From positions 1 to 64,000 of the forward strand of contig NZ_BJFL01000022.1 of the NCBI RefSeq assembly GCF_005405885.1: a DNA stretch of 64,000 nt, read 5' to 3'. A program made the position numbers and the translations under genes. The DNA comes from Gandjariella thermophila (GTDB taxonomy: Bacteria; Actinomycetota; Actinomycetes; Mycobacteriales; Pseudonocardiaceae). The notes under the pieces are model-generated. The model saw nothing but the letters and a program-made list of their open reading frames with translations. It searched no databases and had not been told where the DNA came from. How positions within the stretch are numbered: the first letter of the stretch is position 1; the number at the start of each line of letters is the position of its first letter. Below are positions 43,128 to 51,587 of the stretch, piece after piece.

Positions 43128-43493
43128 GTGCTCGGTCGACGACGCCGGCACCCGCCACCGCGGGTGAAGTGGCTGGTGGACGCCCTGTACCAGCAGTTGG
43201 TCGCCGGCGGCATCCAGGGCTACGGCGAGGCGCTGCTGCACGAGTACGGCCAGCCCGGAGAGGTGATCACGCACCTCGGCCTGGGCAACGGGATGGTCAG
43301 CCTGATCACCTGGCCGGCGCGGGCCGGTGAGCCGGAGCGGCTCACCCACCTGGTCTACGGCGGGTGCACGCCCACCGAGGTGCGGGCCGACCTGTTAGCC
43401 CGAGGCCTCGGCGGGCTGGCCGTGGTCGAGGTGCACCCACCGGACGCCGACCTGGAAGAGGACGAGGAGGACGAGGCCGCGTACGACGACTGA
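43128..43493 (+). CDS. Conserved hypothetical protein, acidic C-terminus
   Basis: A 121-aa soluble protein. It has a basic start (L-G-R-R-R-R-H-P-P-P-R-V-K-W-L-V-D-A-L-Y), then G-G-I-Q-G-Y-G-E-A-L-L-H-E-Y, L-G-L-G-N-G-M-V-S-L-I-T-W-P and H-L-V-Y-G-G-C-T-P-T-E-V-R-A, and an acidic tail (E-E-D-E-E-D-E). The GTG start has TTAGGGGG upstream. I do not recognise a characterised family. A CRP-like site directly upstream suggests cAMP- or redox-linked control. Confidence 0.8.
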   Translation: MLGRRRRHPPPRVKWLVDALYQQLVAGGIQGYGEALLHEYGQPGEVITHLGLGNGMVSLITWPARAGEPERLTHLVYGGCTPTEVRADLLARGLGGLAVVEVHPPDADLEEDEEDEAAYDD

Positions 43494-43590
43494 GCGGCCG
43501 CGAGCGGTCACCCGGGGCCACCGGCCACGGGTGACCGTTCCGTCGGCTGGCTTCACGGCGGTCGAATGTGCTCCGAGGTTGACTGGACGG

Positions 43591-44547
43591 GTGCTCATCG
43601 ACGGCTTCGCGAGCCCCGCGTGGTTCGTACTGCTCGCCGCGGTCGCCGCGGTCGTCGTCGGCTACCTGCTGGTCCAGCGGCGGCGGAAGCGCCACGTGCT
43701 GCGGTTCGCCAACCTGGAACTCCTGGACCGGGTGGCACCGGCCCGGCCGGGCTGGCCGAGACACGTGCCGGCCGCGCTGTTCGTGGTGTCCTTCGTGCTG
43801 CTCACCGTCGGCCTCGCCGGGCCGACCGCGGAGGCGAAGATCCCGCGCAACCGGGCCACCGTCATGCTCACCGTGGACGTCTCGCTGTCCATGGTGTCCA
43901 CCGACATCCAGCCGAGCCGGATCAAGGCGGCGCAGGCGTCCGCGAAGTCCTTCGTGGAACACATGACACCCGGCATCAACCTGGGCCTGGAGACCTTCGG
44001 CGGTGCGGCGACCATCGACGTCTCGCCCACCACCGACCGGCACCCGGTGATGGCCGCGATCGACGCGATGAAGCTCCAGCCGTCCACCGCCACCGGGGAC
44101 GCCATCGCCGCGGCGCTGCAGGCCATCCAGAGCTTCGGCAACGTCATCCCCGGCGGCCCGCCGCCCGCGGTGATCGTGCTGATGAGCGACGGCAAGCAGA
44201 CCGTGGGGCGGGACGAGTTCGAGATGGCCCAGGAGGCCGCCCGGCAGAAGATCCCAATCAACACCATCTCGTTCGGCACCGAGGACGGCACCATCGAGCT
44301 GGACGGCAAGGAGGTGCCGGTGCCGGTGGACGACGACTCGCTGCACAAGCTGGCCGACATCTCCGGTGGCCAGTTCTTCAAGGCCGACACCAGCGAGAAG
44401 CTCCAGCAGATCTACGACAACCTGGGCGAGCAGATCGGTTACGAGACCACCGAAAGGGATGTCAGCAAACCGTTCTTCGCGCTCGGATCGCTGGTCGCGA
44501 TCAGCGCCGCCGGTGCCGCCCTGCTGATCTCCCAGCGCCTGCCCTGA
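43591..44547 (+). CDS. BatA/Rv1481-like VWA-domain membrane protein
   Basis: A 318-aa protein with two N-terminal helices, a periplasmic or cytosolic von Willebrand A domain and a C-terminal helix. The MIDAS metal motif is intact (D-V-S-L-S-M, then T-A-T-G-D and L-M-S-D-G-K-Q). The layout equals BatA and mycobacterial Rv1481, which normally sit behind a MoxR ATPase and a DUF58 gene. Neither is present here, so this copy is detached from the usual operon. The GTG at 43591 is the best start for the first helix; an upstream ATG gives a poor N-terminus. Repeat copy C abuts its stop. Confidence 0.88.
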   Translation: MLIDGFASPAWFVLLAAVAAVVVGYLLVQRRRKRHVLRFANLELLDRVAPARPGWPRHVPAALFVVSFVLLTVGLAGPTAEAKIPRNRATVMLTVDVSLSMVSTDIQPSRIKAAQASAKSFVEHMTPGINLGLETFGGAATIDVSPTTDRHPVMAAIDAMKLQPSTATGDAIAAALQAIQSFGNVIPGGPPPAVIVLMSDGKQTVGRDEFEMAQEAARQKIPINTISFGTEDGTIELDGKEVPVPVDDDSLHKLADISGGQFFKADTSEKLQQIYDNLGEQIGYETTERDVSKPFFALGSLVAISAAGAALLISQRLP

Positions 44548-44667
44548 CGCGCCGGGCGAAGCCCCCGCGAGCGCGGGCGCGGGGCGACCCGAACGGAAAC
44601 CGGCGTGCGACGTCACCTCCGAGCCCCGGCAGCGCGATCGCGGCGCGCGTCCCGGGGAGAAGCACTG
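44548..44667 (+). repeat. Interspersed repeat, copy C (5'-truncated)
   Basis: Begins directly after the TGA of the VWA gene with CGCGCCGGGCGAAGCCCC and ends CCCGGGGAGAAGCACTG. It aligns in order with the 3' 120 bp of copies A and B, sharing GAGCCCCGGC and GCGATCGCGGCGCGCGT, but lacks the left terminal repeat and the first ~45 bp. It lies between convergent genes (VWA and the TrkA-N protein). Confidence 0.75.
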
Positions 44668-44710
44668 CGCTGCCTCAACGGCTGACCCGGGCGGCGCGGC
44701 CGGCTGCCCG

Positions 44711-46393
44711 CTACGCCACCGCGGTCGGGTCCTTCGGCGCCGACGCGCTCCCGGCGAGCAGCCGCGCCAGGCCGGCTCGGCTGGCCACCACCAGCACCCG
44801 GTCGTCCGGCGCCAGGGTGTGCTCCGCGTCCGGCTCCCAGTTCATCGCCTGCTCGCCGGCGGGTCGCAGGGCGAGCACCTGGGCGTCGCGCCGCCGCCGA
44901 AGCTCGACCAGCCGCCGCCCGCTCAGCGGGGACTCCGCGGTCACCGGCGCCTCGGCGATCAGCAGCACCCGGCGCCCCACCGCGATCGTGCCGACCACCT
45001 GGCGCTCCAGCAGGGCGGCGACGAACGCCGGAGCGGCCAGGTAGGACACGCTGCGGGACACCTCGATCCCGAACGCGCCCTCCACCCGCCTGGCCAGGTC
45101 GGTGTCGAACAGCCGCAGCACCACGCGCACGTCCTTGCGGGTCTCCCTGGCGTGCAGCACCGCCCGCAGGTTGGTGACGTCGTCACTGGTCACGGCGACC
45201 AGTGCGCGGGCGGTGTCCAGCCAGGCGGAGCGCAGCGTCTCCTCCCGGTTGGCGTCGCCGAAGATCACGGTGGCACCGAGCCGGCGGGCCAGGGACACCC
45301 CCTGGGCGTTCTCGTGGCGCTCGATACACACCACCGGCACGCCGAGGTCCCGCAGTTGGCCCACCACCCGGTAGCCCACGTTGCCCAGGCCGACCACGAC
45401 GATGTGGCCGCGCAGCGGTCGCCGCACCGGCCCGGTGGACAGCCGGGCGCGGACCACCCCGTCCACCACCGCGGCGGTGATCAACGGGATCGCCGAGATG
45501 CCCACCAGGGTCACCATCACCTGGGTCACCTTGTTGAGCCTGGTCAGCCCAGGGTCGGGCTGTGCGGCACCGGCCGCGTCCAGCAGCGTGTTGTAGATCG
45601 CCTCGCCCCACGAGTAGCCGCCGAACGCGGTGAACAGCACGGTGCCCAGCGCGAGGACCCCGACCATGAACAGCAGCGCGAAGACGATCTTGCGGTCGAG
45701 CACCGCGCGCAGCGCGGCCAGCACCGCCGCCGGTCGCGGCAGACCACGGCGGCGGGTCAGCGGATCGCGCTGGGAACGGTTCGCGACGGCCAGCACGAGG
45801 TCCGGCTCGCCCTCCCCGGGCGGAAGCAGTCGCAGCGACCCGGACTGCGGGTCGGGCGAGCCGATCCCGCACAGCACGTGGCTGGGCGGCGTCTCGCGGC
45901 GCGGGTAGACGCAGAGCGTGCGCCCGGCCACCCGGATGTGGTTGGGGGTCAGCTCGCCGAGCGCCGCGGCGACGAACCAGGGCGCCGCCATGTCCGCGTC
46001 GGAGAGCACCGCGCAGTCGTCGAACAGCGGGCGGATCTGGTTGCCCAGCCGGGTGTTGAACATCCGAAGGACCAACCGGATGCCCGGCTTGATCTCGTGT
46101 GCCCGCAGCGCGGCGTGGATGTTGCCGACGTCGTCCTGGGCGACCAGGGCGAGCGCGCGGGCGCGGTCCAGCTTCGCGCTGATGAACGCCTCGCCGGTCA
46201 GCTCCGCCGACTCGATCACCCGCACGTTGGGCAACGCGGCGATCTGCGGGCCGTGGTTGCGCCTCCTGCTGGGCAAGATGACCACCACGTCCTCGCCGAC
46301 CTGGGACAGCTCCTCGGCGAGCCGGTGCGCCAGCGGACTGTCCCCGCACACCACGAAGTGCGGCTGCGTGCTCCTGCGCATCGGGTTGGGCAC
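44711..46393 (-). CDS. Membrane protein with two TrkA-N/RCK domains (channel-like)
   Basis: A 560-aa protein. The first NAD-binding TrkA-N domain is at the N-terminus (F-V-V-C-G-D-S-P-L-A-H-R). Two membrane helices lie near 235-330, followed by a second TrkA-N domain (I-V-V-V-G-L-G-N-V-G-Y-R-V) and a TrkA-C domain. This is the plan of ligand-gated potassium channels, but the pore loop reads N-T-L-L-D-A-A-G-A-A with no T-V-G-Y-G filter, so conduction of K+ is doubtful. It may be a Castor/Pollux-like or non-selective relative, or a sensor. The GTG at 46393 has no clear ribosome-binding site. Confidence 0.85.
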   Translation of the reverse strand: MPNPMRRSTQPHFVVCGDSPLAHRLAEELSQVGEDVVVILPSRRRNHGPQIAALPNVRVIESAELTGEAFISAKLDRARALALVAQDDVGNIHAALRAHEIKPGIRLVLRMFNTRLGNQIRPLFDDCAVLSDADMAAPWFVAAALGELTPNHIRVAGRTLCVYPRRETPPSHVLCGIGSPDPQSGSLRLLPPGEGEPDLVLAVANRSQRDPLTRRRGLPRPAAVLAALRAVLDRKIVFALLFMVGVLALGTVLFTAFGGYSWGEAIYNTLLDAAGAAQPDPGLTRLNKVTQVMVTLVGISAIPLITAAVVDGVVRARLSTGPVRRPLRGHIVVVGLGNVGYRVVGQLRDLGVPVVCIERHENAQGVSLARRLGATVIFGDANREETLRSAWLDTARALVAVTSDDVTNLRAVLHARETRKDVRVVLRLFDTDLARRVEGAFGIEVSRSVSYLAAPAFVAALLERQVVGTIAVGRRVLLIAEAPVTAESPLSGRRLVELRRRRDAQVLALRPAGEQAMNWEPDAEHTLAPDDRVLVVASRAGLARLLAGSASAPKDPTAVA

Positions 46394-46455
46394 GGCCGGA
46401 TGGTAGATCGACTGGGTGACCCCTCGTCGCGGTTCGCGCGATTTCGTGCGTCGGG

Positions 46456-47009
46456 TCAGCGGGGCGTGCGCAGATATCCAGCCCCCGACCGAGCCCCGGG
46501 ATCATCTCGACACTCGCGTTCACCATGGCCTCGAAATCGTCGAGTGCGGCGCACACGTTCCGCTTGGCCTGCTCCTCCGCCTCCGGCGGGAGATCCTGTC
46601 CGGAGATCAGCAGCGCGCATTCCGCCTGGACCTGGCCGGCGATGCTGCGCCCATCGCGTGCCGCGTTCCTGGCCAGCGAGTTCAGGCCATCGGCGATCCG
46701 GTTTGCCTCCTTGGCCTGGTTCCCGCTCCGGTTCGTGGCCTGCTCGCAGGACCAGGAGAGCTTCCCGCAACGGGCTCGGAAGCGTTCCCCGGCCTGGCCC
46801 TTCCAGCCGCGCATGGCCTTCTGCGCGGCGTCGACGTCCTGCCGTGCGCTGGTCAGGAGTTCGGCGGCGTTTCTTATCTGCTGCCCGTATGCCTCGACCT
46901 GGTCGGGCGCACAGTCCAGCCGGTAGAGCTGGACCACGGGATCGATCGTGGACCCGGCCAACGGGCCGGCCAGGGCCAGGTTCTGCACCTCATCGGACTC
47001 CGCGGCCAT
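46456..47009 (-). pseudogene. WXG100/ESX-like gene without a proper end
   Basis: From an ATG at 47009 the frame reads V-Q-N-L-A-L-A-G-P-L-A-G-S-T, V-V-Q-L-Y-R-L-D-C, a helix, G-W-K-G-Q-A-G-E-R-F (a W-x-G turn) and a second helix up to V-E-M-I-P-G-L-G. This is the N-terminal module of an ESX substrate or ESX-delivered toxin. In this frame no stop occurs until deep inside the next gene (45185), which is coding in another frame. One base shift near 46485 would end the protein at 46456. The 3' part was probably lost. The true start is uncertain (ATG 47009 lacks a ribosome-binding site; a GTG 8 codons on is possible). Confidence 0.5.
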
Positions 47010-47207
47010 GAGGAGATCGCGCGAAGCGGCTGTCCTCTGCCATGGCCATCCCCCTCGCGGAGAGCCCAGGCGGGCCCGAGCATGACGTGGTGACGCGCGG
47101 CGGCGGGGCAACCGGGTAGGCGCCCGTCAGCCGGCCGCGTCGCGCACCGAACGCTAGCGCATGATCTTCCGCCGTTTCGGCGATTCCGGCAGTTCCGGCC
47201 ACTGGAT

Positions 47208-47978
47208 TCATCCGGTTCCCGGGAACTCGCCGTGCCGCCCGGCGCCCGCGGCGAACCGCGCCGCCCCGGCGGCGGCGTCCGCGCTCAGCGACTCCATGCC
47301 CAGCCGCAGTTCCTCGGCCATGGCGGTGGCCTCGTCCACGCCCTCCTGCGCGAGCAGCGAGCGCCGGTCGTTACGCAGGCAGGTCTGCGGGAACGCGGCG
47401 ATCTCCGCGGCGAGCGCCTCCGCCTCCGCCCGCGCCCTGCCGGCCGGCACGACCCGGTTGACCAGACCCATCCGCAACGCCTCCGCGGCGCCCACGCCTC
47501 GGCCGGTGAGCACCATGTCCATCGCCCGGCTGGTGCCGATCAACCGGGGCAGCCGTACCGTGCCGCCGTCGATCAGCGGGACTCCCCAGCGGCGGCAGAA
47601 CACCCCGAGCACCGCGTCCTCCTCGGCCACCCGCAGGTCGCACCACAGCGCCAGTTCCAGGCCGCCGGCGACGGCGTACCCGGCGATCGCCGCGATCACC
47701 GGCTTGCCCAGCCGCATGCGGGTCGGCCCCATCGGCCCGTCGCCGTCCGGCTGCACCCGGTTGCCGCGCGGGGTGCCCACCGCCTTGAGGTCCGCGCCCG
47801 CGCAGAACGAGCCGCCCTCGCCGTAGAGGACCGCGACCCGGGCCGCGTCGTCGGCGTCGAACTCGCGGAACGCGTCGGCCAGCGCCCGCGCGGTCGGCCC
47901 GTCCACCGCGTTGCGCGCCTGCGGCCGGGACAGCACCACGGTGGTCACCGCTCCGTTGCGGTCGACGCGCACGGTCAT
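47208..47978 (-). CDS. Enoyl-CoA hydratase/isomerase family protein
   Basis: A 256-aa crotonase-fold enzyme. It has L-S-R-P-Q-A-R-N-A-V-D near the N-terminus, the oxyanion/CoA motif S-F-C-A-G-A-D-L-K, I-A-A-I-A-G-Y-A-V-A-G-G-L-E-L-A, and R-R-W-G-V-P-L-I-D-G-G-T. In the mitochondrial hydratase two Glu act as catalytic residues; here the first position is G-G-L-E-L-A, while the second is D-G-G-T. A true hydratase is therefore less certain, and isomerase, hydrolase or dehydratase activity is possible. GGGCGGGAACC precedes the ATG. It is probably involved in acyl-CoA breakdown. Confidence 0.92.
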   Translation of the reverse strand: MTVRVDRNGAVTTVVLSRPQARNAVDGPTARALADAFREFDADDAARVAVLYGEGGSFCAGADLKAVGTPRGNRVQPDGDGPMGPTRMRLGKPVIAAIAGYAVAGGLELALWCDLRVAEEDAVLGVFCRRWGVPLIDGGTVRLPRLIGTSRAMDMVLTGRGVGAAEALRMGLVNRVVPAGRARAEAEALAAEIAAFPQTCLRNDRRSLLAQEGVDEATAMAEELRLGMESLSADAAAGAARFAAGAGRHGEFPGTG

Positions 47979-48318
47979 CGCGGTTCCCGCCCTGAGTTCG
48001 CGCGCCCGCGATCCCACCGGCCCGGCGCCTCCCCCATGCGCGTCGCGCCCTGCCGACCGGCGATGCGGGCCGAACGGCGCCGCCGCAGGACGCGAACCCC
48101 TCCGGAAGCACAGTGCGCACCGTGGTCGTTTCGGGTGCCGTGGCTCCGCAATGTCATCGTGGCGTCCTCCATTCGTGTAGTCAGGATCACCCCACTGAGC
48201 AGGGCTTTTCGGCCGACTGGCGCTATAGGGTCGCGCTGGTCGCGCCTTACGCTCCTGGCAATTTGCTGTTCGTCTTTTGCGCATCGTCGGGATGGGGCGC
48301 GGGTGGTGCGGGGGGAAC
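47979..48318. other. Divergent control region, no certain gene
   Basis: 340 nt between the hydratase (minus) and a secreted-protein gene (plus). A 59-codon minus-strand frame (48154-47975) has a good GGAGG and overlaps the hydratase start, but its product is Arg-rich and atypical, so it may be only a leader. On the plus strand, TATAGGG near 48224 could be part of a -10 element for the secreted gene. Nothing else recognised. Confidence 0.35.
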
Positions 48319-49176
48319 ATGGGCCGCGAGGGGGGACCGACCGGCACCGGGGCCGGCGTCCGGCGCCGCTGGTCGCTGCTCGGCCTGGTCGCCATGATCA
48401 CCGTGCTGGCATTACCCGCCCGGCCGGCGACCGCCGCGCCGCACCGCAGCCCTGCGGACTGCGCCGCCCGCCTGGACTGCGGGGTGGCCGACCTGGACGT
48501 GATGAGCATGCCCGAGCGGCTGGACTTCCTCCGCAGGCTGCAGCGCGGGCCCGCGTCCGACCTGGTACCCGGGTTCGACCGGTGGCGCAACATCGAGGGC
48601 GTGCTGGAGTTCTTCGCCAGCGACCACGTCGGCCGACCCGGAAGCTGGGTGTCCATTGTGGACGCTGCCATCCTGGAGGGCGCGGAGCGCGGCACCGCCA
48701 TCGCGCTGGGCGTGACCGGCGACACCTTCGGCAATCCGGGCGCGCCGCTGTGGGCGTCGTACCTGACCCAACTCCGGGCGGGTGCGCTGGCCCAGCGGGC
48801 GGTGCACGACGCCGCGTGGAGCCGGGCCGAGCAGGCGTCCACCGAGCACGGGCTGGCGGTGGCCGCCGCGCTCGGCGTCCGGCCCTCCGTGGTGGACCGG
48901 CGCTTCTTCCTGATCTCGCAGGTGTACCGGTGGACGCTGCGCAACGAGCGCGGGGTGCTGGTGGCGGCCTCCGCGCCGGCCGCGGGCGGGTTGCCCCCGG
49001 CGGCCCGGGCCTCGTGGCTGGCCTGGTTCACCGACGTGCGCGCGACCGAGCCGACCCGGGACGGCTCCGCGCTGGCGTACCGGATCGCCAACCTGGACCC
49101 CTTCGGTGCCGCGGTGAGCGCCGTCGACCTGCTGGCCGCCTCGCTGCCCGCGCTGTTCCACGACTTCGTCTCCTGA
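48319..49176 (+). CDS. Secreted protein of unknown function
   Basis: A 285-aa protein. The ATG at 48319 follows GGGGGGAAC. A signal peptide (R-R-R-W-S-L-L-G-L-V, cleavage after A-T-A-A) leads into a mature helical domain with an early Cys pair (D-C-A-A-R-L-D-C). Recognisable stretches include M-P-E-R-L-D-F-L-R-R-L-Q and F-D-R-W-R-N-I-E-G-V-L-E-F-F. No enzyme motif is seen. Its stop lies 4 nt from the convergent dehydrogenase stop. Export is well supported, function is unknown. Confidence 0.82.
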   Translation: MGREGGPTGTGAGVRRRWSLLGLVAMITVLALPARPATAAPHRSPADCAARLDCGVADLDVMSMPERLDFLRRLQRGPASDLVPGFDRWRNIEGVLEFFASDHVGRPGSWVSIVDAAILEGAERGTAIALGVTGDTFGNPGAPLWASYLTQLRAGALAQRAVHDAAWSRAEQASTEHGLAVAAALGVRPSVVDRRFFLISQVYRWTLRNERGVLVAASAPAAGGLPPAARASWLAWFTDVRATEPTRDGSALAYRIANLDPFGAAVSAVDLLAASLPALFHDFVS

Positions 49177-49180
49177 CCTG

Positions 49181-50812
49181 CTAACTCTTGGGCCGGGCGC
49201 GTTCCACGATCGCGGCGACGTCCAGGCCGGTGGGCAGGGTGCCGAACGCGTTGCCCCAGTCCCCGGCGAGCCGGGAGGCGCAGAACGCGTCGGCGACCGC
49301 CGGATGCCCGTGCCGGACCAGCAGCGCGCCCTGCAACACCAGCGCCATCCGCTCCACCAGCCGCCGGGCCCGCGTCTCGAGGTCGGCCAGGTCGCCCAGT
49401 TCGGTGCGCAGGTCGTGGACGGCCTCGGCGAGCCGGGGATCGCCGCCGGCCGACTCGTCCAGTTCGGCGAGGAACGCCTCCACCGAGTCCGGCTGCCTGG
49501 CCATGGCGCGCAACGCGTCCAGCGCCGCCACGTTGCCGGAACCCTCCCAGATGGACGAAAGCGGCGACTCGCGGAACAGCCGCGGCATGCCGGACTCCTC
49601 GATGTACCCGTTGCCGCCCAGGCATTCCAGCGCCTCGGCGGCGTGCGCCGGGCCGCGCTTGCACACCCAGTACTTGGTCACCGCGAGCGCCAGCCGGCGG
49701 AACGCGGCCTCCCGCTCGTCCCCGGCCGCGGCCCGGTCGGTGGCGGCGGCCAGCCGCAGCGCCACCGTGGTCGCCGCCTCCGACTCCACCGCCAGGTCGG
49801 CAAGCACGTTGCGCATCAGCGGCTGCTCGACCAGGTAGCGGCCGAACGCCCTACGGTGGGCCGCGTGATGGCTGGCCTGGGCGACGCCGAGCCGCATGCC
49901 GGCCGCGGTGCCCAGCACGCAGTCCAGCCGGGTCATGTTGACCATCTCGATGATGGTGCGCACGCCCGCGCCCTCGTCGCCGACCCGCCAGGCCACGGCG
50001 TCCTCGTACTCCAGCTCGGCCGACGCGTTGGACCGGTTGCCCAGCTTGTCCTTCAACCGCTGCAGGAACAACCGGTTCCGGCTGCCGTCGGGCAGCACCC
50101 GGGGGACCAGGAAGCAGGTCAACCCGCCGGGTGCCTGGGCCAGGGTGAGGAAGGCGTCAGACATCGGCGCGGAGGTGAACCACTTGTGTCCGGTGAGCAG
50201 GTACCCGTCCGCGCCGTCGGGCACCGCCCGGGTGGCATTCGCCCGCACGTCCGAGCCGCCCTGCTTCTCGGTCATGGACATGCCGAAGATCAGGCCTTGC
50301 TTGCTCTCCGGCGGCCGCAGCCCGAAGTCGTACTCGCGGGCGGCGAGCAGCGGCTCGAACCGCCCGGCCAGTTCGGCGTTGTGCCGCAGCGCGGGCACCG
50401 CGGCGTAGGTCATCGAGATCGGGCAGCCGTGCCCGGCCTCGACCTGGCTCCACACCAGGAATTTCGCCGCCCGAGCCAGGTGCGCGCCCGGCCGGTCGTC
50501 CCGCCACGGCGCGGCATGCAGCCCGTGCGCCACCGCCACGCGCATCAGCTCGTGCCAGTACGGGTGGAACTCCACCTCGTCGACGCGGTGGCCGTAGCGG
50601 TCGTGGGTGTGCAGCACCGGTGGGTTGGCGTTGGCCACCCGGCCCCACTCCTGGGCCTGCTCGGTACCCGCCAGCAGGCCCAGCTCGCGCACCTCGGGCA
50701 CGGCCCGGTCGGCACCGTGCGCGGCCAGCGCGGCAAGCAGCGCCGGGTCGTCCGACACGTCGTGCCCGACCAGCGGCGGAACCTGGTTGGTGACCTCGTG
50801 CGTGGGCGGCAC
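49181..50812 (-). CDS. AidB-like acyl-CoA dehydrogenase
   Basis: A 543-aa flavoprotein of the AidB branch (longer than ordinary acyl-CoA dehydrogenases). Marks are H-E-V-T-N-Q-V-P-P-L near the N-terminus, G-M-S-M-T-E-K-Q-G-G-S-D-V-R, and L-G-G-N-G-Y-I-E-E-S-G-M-P-R-L-F-R-E and S-I-W-E-G-S-G-N. E. coli AidB belongs to the adaptive response to alkylating agents and binds DNA; the actinobacterial versions may be lipid enzymes. The GTG start has GGAGAGG and lies 2 nt after the TetR stop, so the two genes are one operon and the regulator likely controls it. Confidence 0.92.
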   Translation of the reverse strand: MPPTHEVTNQVPPLVGHDVSDDPALLAALAAHGADRAVPEVRELGLLAGTEQAQEWGRVANANPPVLHTHDRYGHRVDEVEFHPYWHELMRVAVAHGLHAAPWRDDRPGAHLARAAKFLVWSQVEAGHGCPISMTYAAVPALRHNAELAGRFEPLLAAREYDFGLRPPESKQGLIFGMSMTEKQGGSDVRANATRAVPDGADGYLLTGHKWFTSAPMSDAFLTLAQAPGGLTCFLVPRVLPDGSRNRLFLQRLKDKLGNRSNASAELEYEDAVAWRVGDEGAGVRTIIEMVNMTRLDCVLGTAAGMRLGVAQASHHAAHRRAFGRYLVEQPLMRNVLADLAVESEAATTVALRLAAATDRAAAGDEREAAFRRLALAVTKYWVCKRGPAHAAEALECLGGNGYIEESGMPRLFRESPLSSIWEGSGNVAALDALRAMARQPDSVEAFLAELDESAGGDPRLAEAVHDLRTELGDLADLETRARRLVERMALVLQGALLVRHGHPAVADAFCASRLAGDWGNAFGTLPTGLDVAAIVERARPKS

Positions 50813-50814
50813 TG

Positions 50815-51444
50815 TTACCTCTCCTTCCCCGACAGGGACGCGTGGTGGTCTGTCACTCCCGCGGCTCGCAGCAGGAAGTTGACGATCGAAGGGAGGGTGG
50901 CGTCGTCGGCCCGGCCGTCGGCAAGCGGCACGACCAGTGCCCCGCCGATCGCTCCGACCAGGCCAGCGGCGGTGACCTGGAGATCCTGCTCGGGTAGCTC
51001 GCCGGCGCGGACGCCGTCCGCCAGCACCCTGGCGATGATCTCCCGGTAGGCCCGGTTGAGTGCCAGCCGCTCGGCGTCCACCGCCGGGTCGGCCGGTTCG
51101 GCGAGCAGCGCGAACGCCAGCCGCGGCGCACGCAGCGCCCGCCCGGCGAAGGTGGTGATCATGGCGGTCAGCCGCTGGCGCGCGCTGCCCGGCGTGGCCG
51201 CCGCCCTGGCCACCAGGTCCACCTCGTGGTTGGCCGCCCGCCGGAACACCTCCGCGACCAGGGTCGCCTTGCCCGGAAAGTGGGTGTAGACGGTGCCGGT
51301 GGCCACCTCCGCGCGCGCCGCCACGGCCGCGACCGTGCACGCCGCGTAGCCCTGCTCGCCCACGATGGCCAGCGCCGCGGACAGGATGCGCTCCCGCGAG
51401 GCGTCGAGCCGGGCCTGGACCCCGGCGGTACGGCGGTAGGGCAC
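50815..51444 (-). CDS. TetR-family regulator of the AidB-like gene
   Basis: A 209-aa protein with an N-terminal helix-turn-helix (I-L-S-A-A-L-A-I-V-G-E-Q-G-Y, V-A-T-G-T-V-Y-T-H-F-P-G-K) and a helical ligand domain. It starts at a GTG with a weak ribosome-binding site. An inverted repeat GTGAA-N5-TTCAC lies 8 nt upstream, fitting autoregulation. It is the first gene of the operon with the AidB-like dehydrogenase, so an acyl-CoA or fatty acid is a plausible inducer. Confidence 0.9.
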   Translation of the reverse strand: MPYRRTAGVQARLDASRERILSAALAIVGEQGYAACTVAAVAARAEVATGTVYTHFPGKATLVAEVFRRAANHEVDLVARAAATPGSARQRLTAMITTFAGRALRAPRLAFALLAEPADPAVDAERLALNRAYREIIARVLADGVRAGELPEQDLQVTAAGLVGAIGGALVVPLADGRADDATLPSIVNFLLRAAGVTDHHASLSGKER

Positions 51445-51451
51445 GCCAGTA

Positions 51452-51466
51452 GTGAAGCATGTTCAC
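51452..51466. promoter_or_regulatory. TetR operator-like inverted repeat
   Basis: GTGAA and TTCAC separated by five bases (GCATG), 8 nt upstream of the TetR start codon. Symmetry and position suit an autoregulatory operator; the arms are short, so chance cannot be excluded. Confidence 0.45.
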
Positions 51467-51587
51467 CCTGGCACGCAAGGCCGTCCGGTCTCCCGCCGGC
51501 CGAACCTCTGGACCAGCACGGTGACGTTCGACCGACTGACCGTGTTCGGGCTGCCGAAACGGTGGCCACGGTAATAAGTTGACCTGT

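Noticed and set aside
47975-48154. 59-codon ORF with good GGAGG overlapping the enoyl-CoA hydratase start
   Set aside because: The product is Arg-rich with mixed codon use and no recognisable fold. It could be a leader peptide, but the evidence is too weak to list as a gene.
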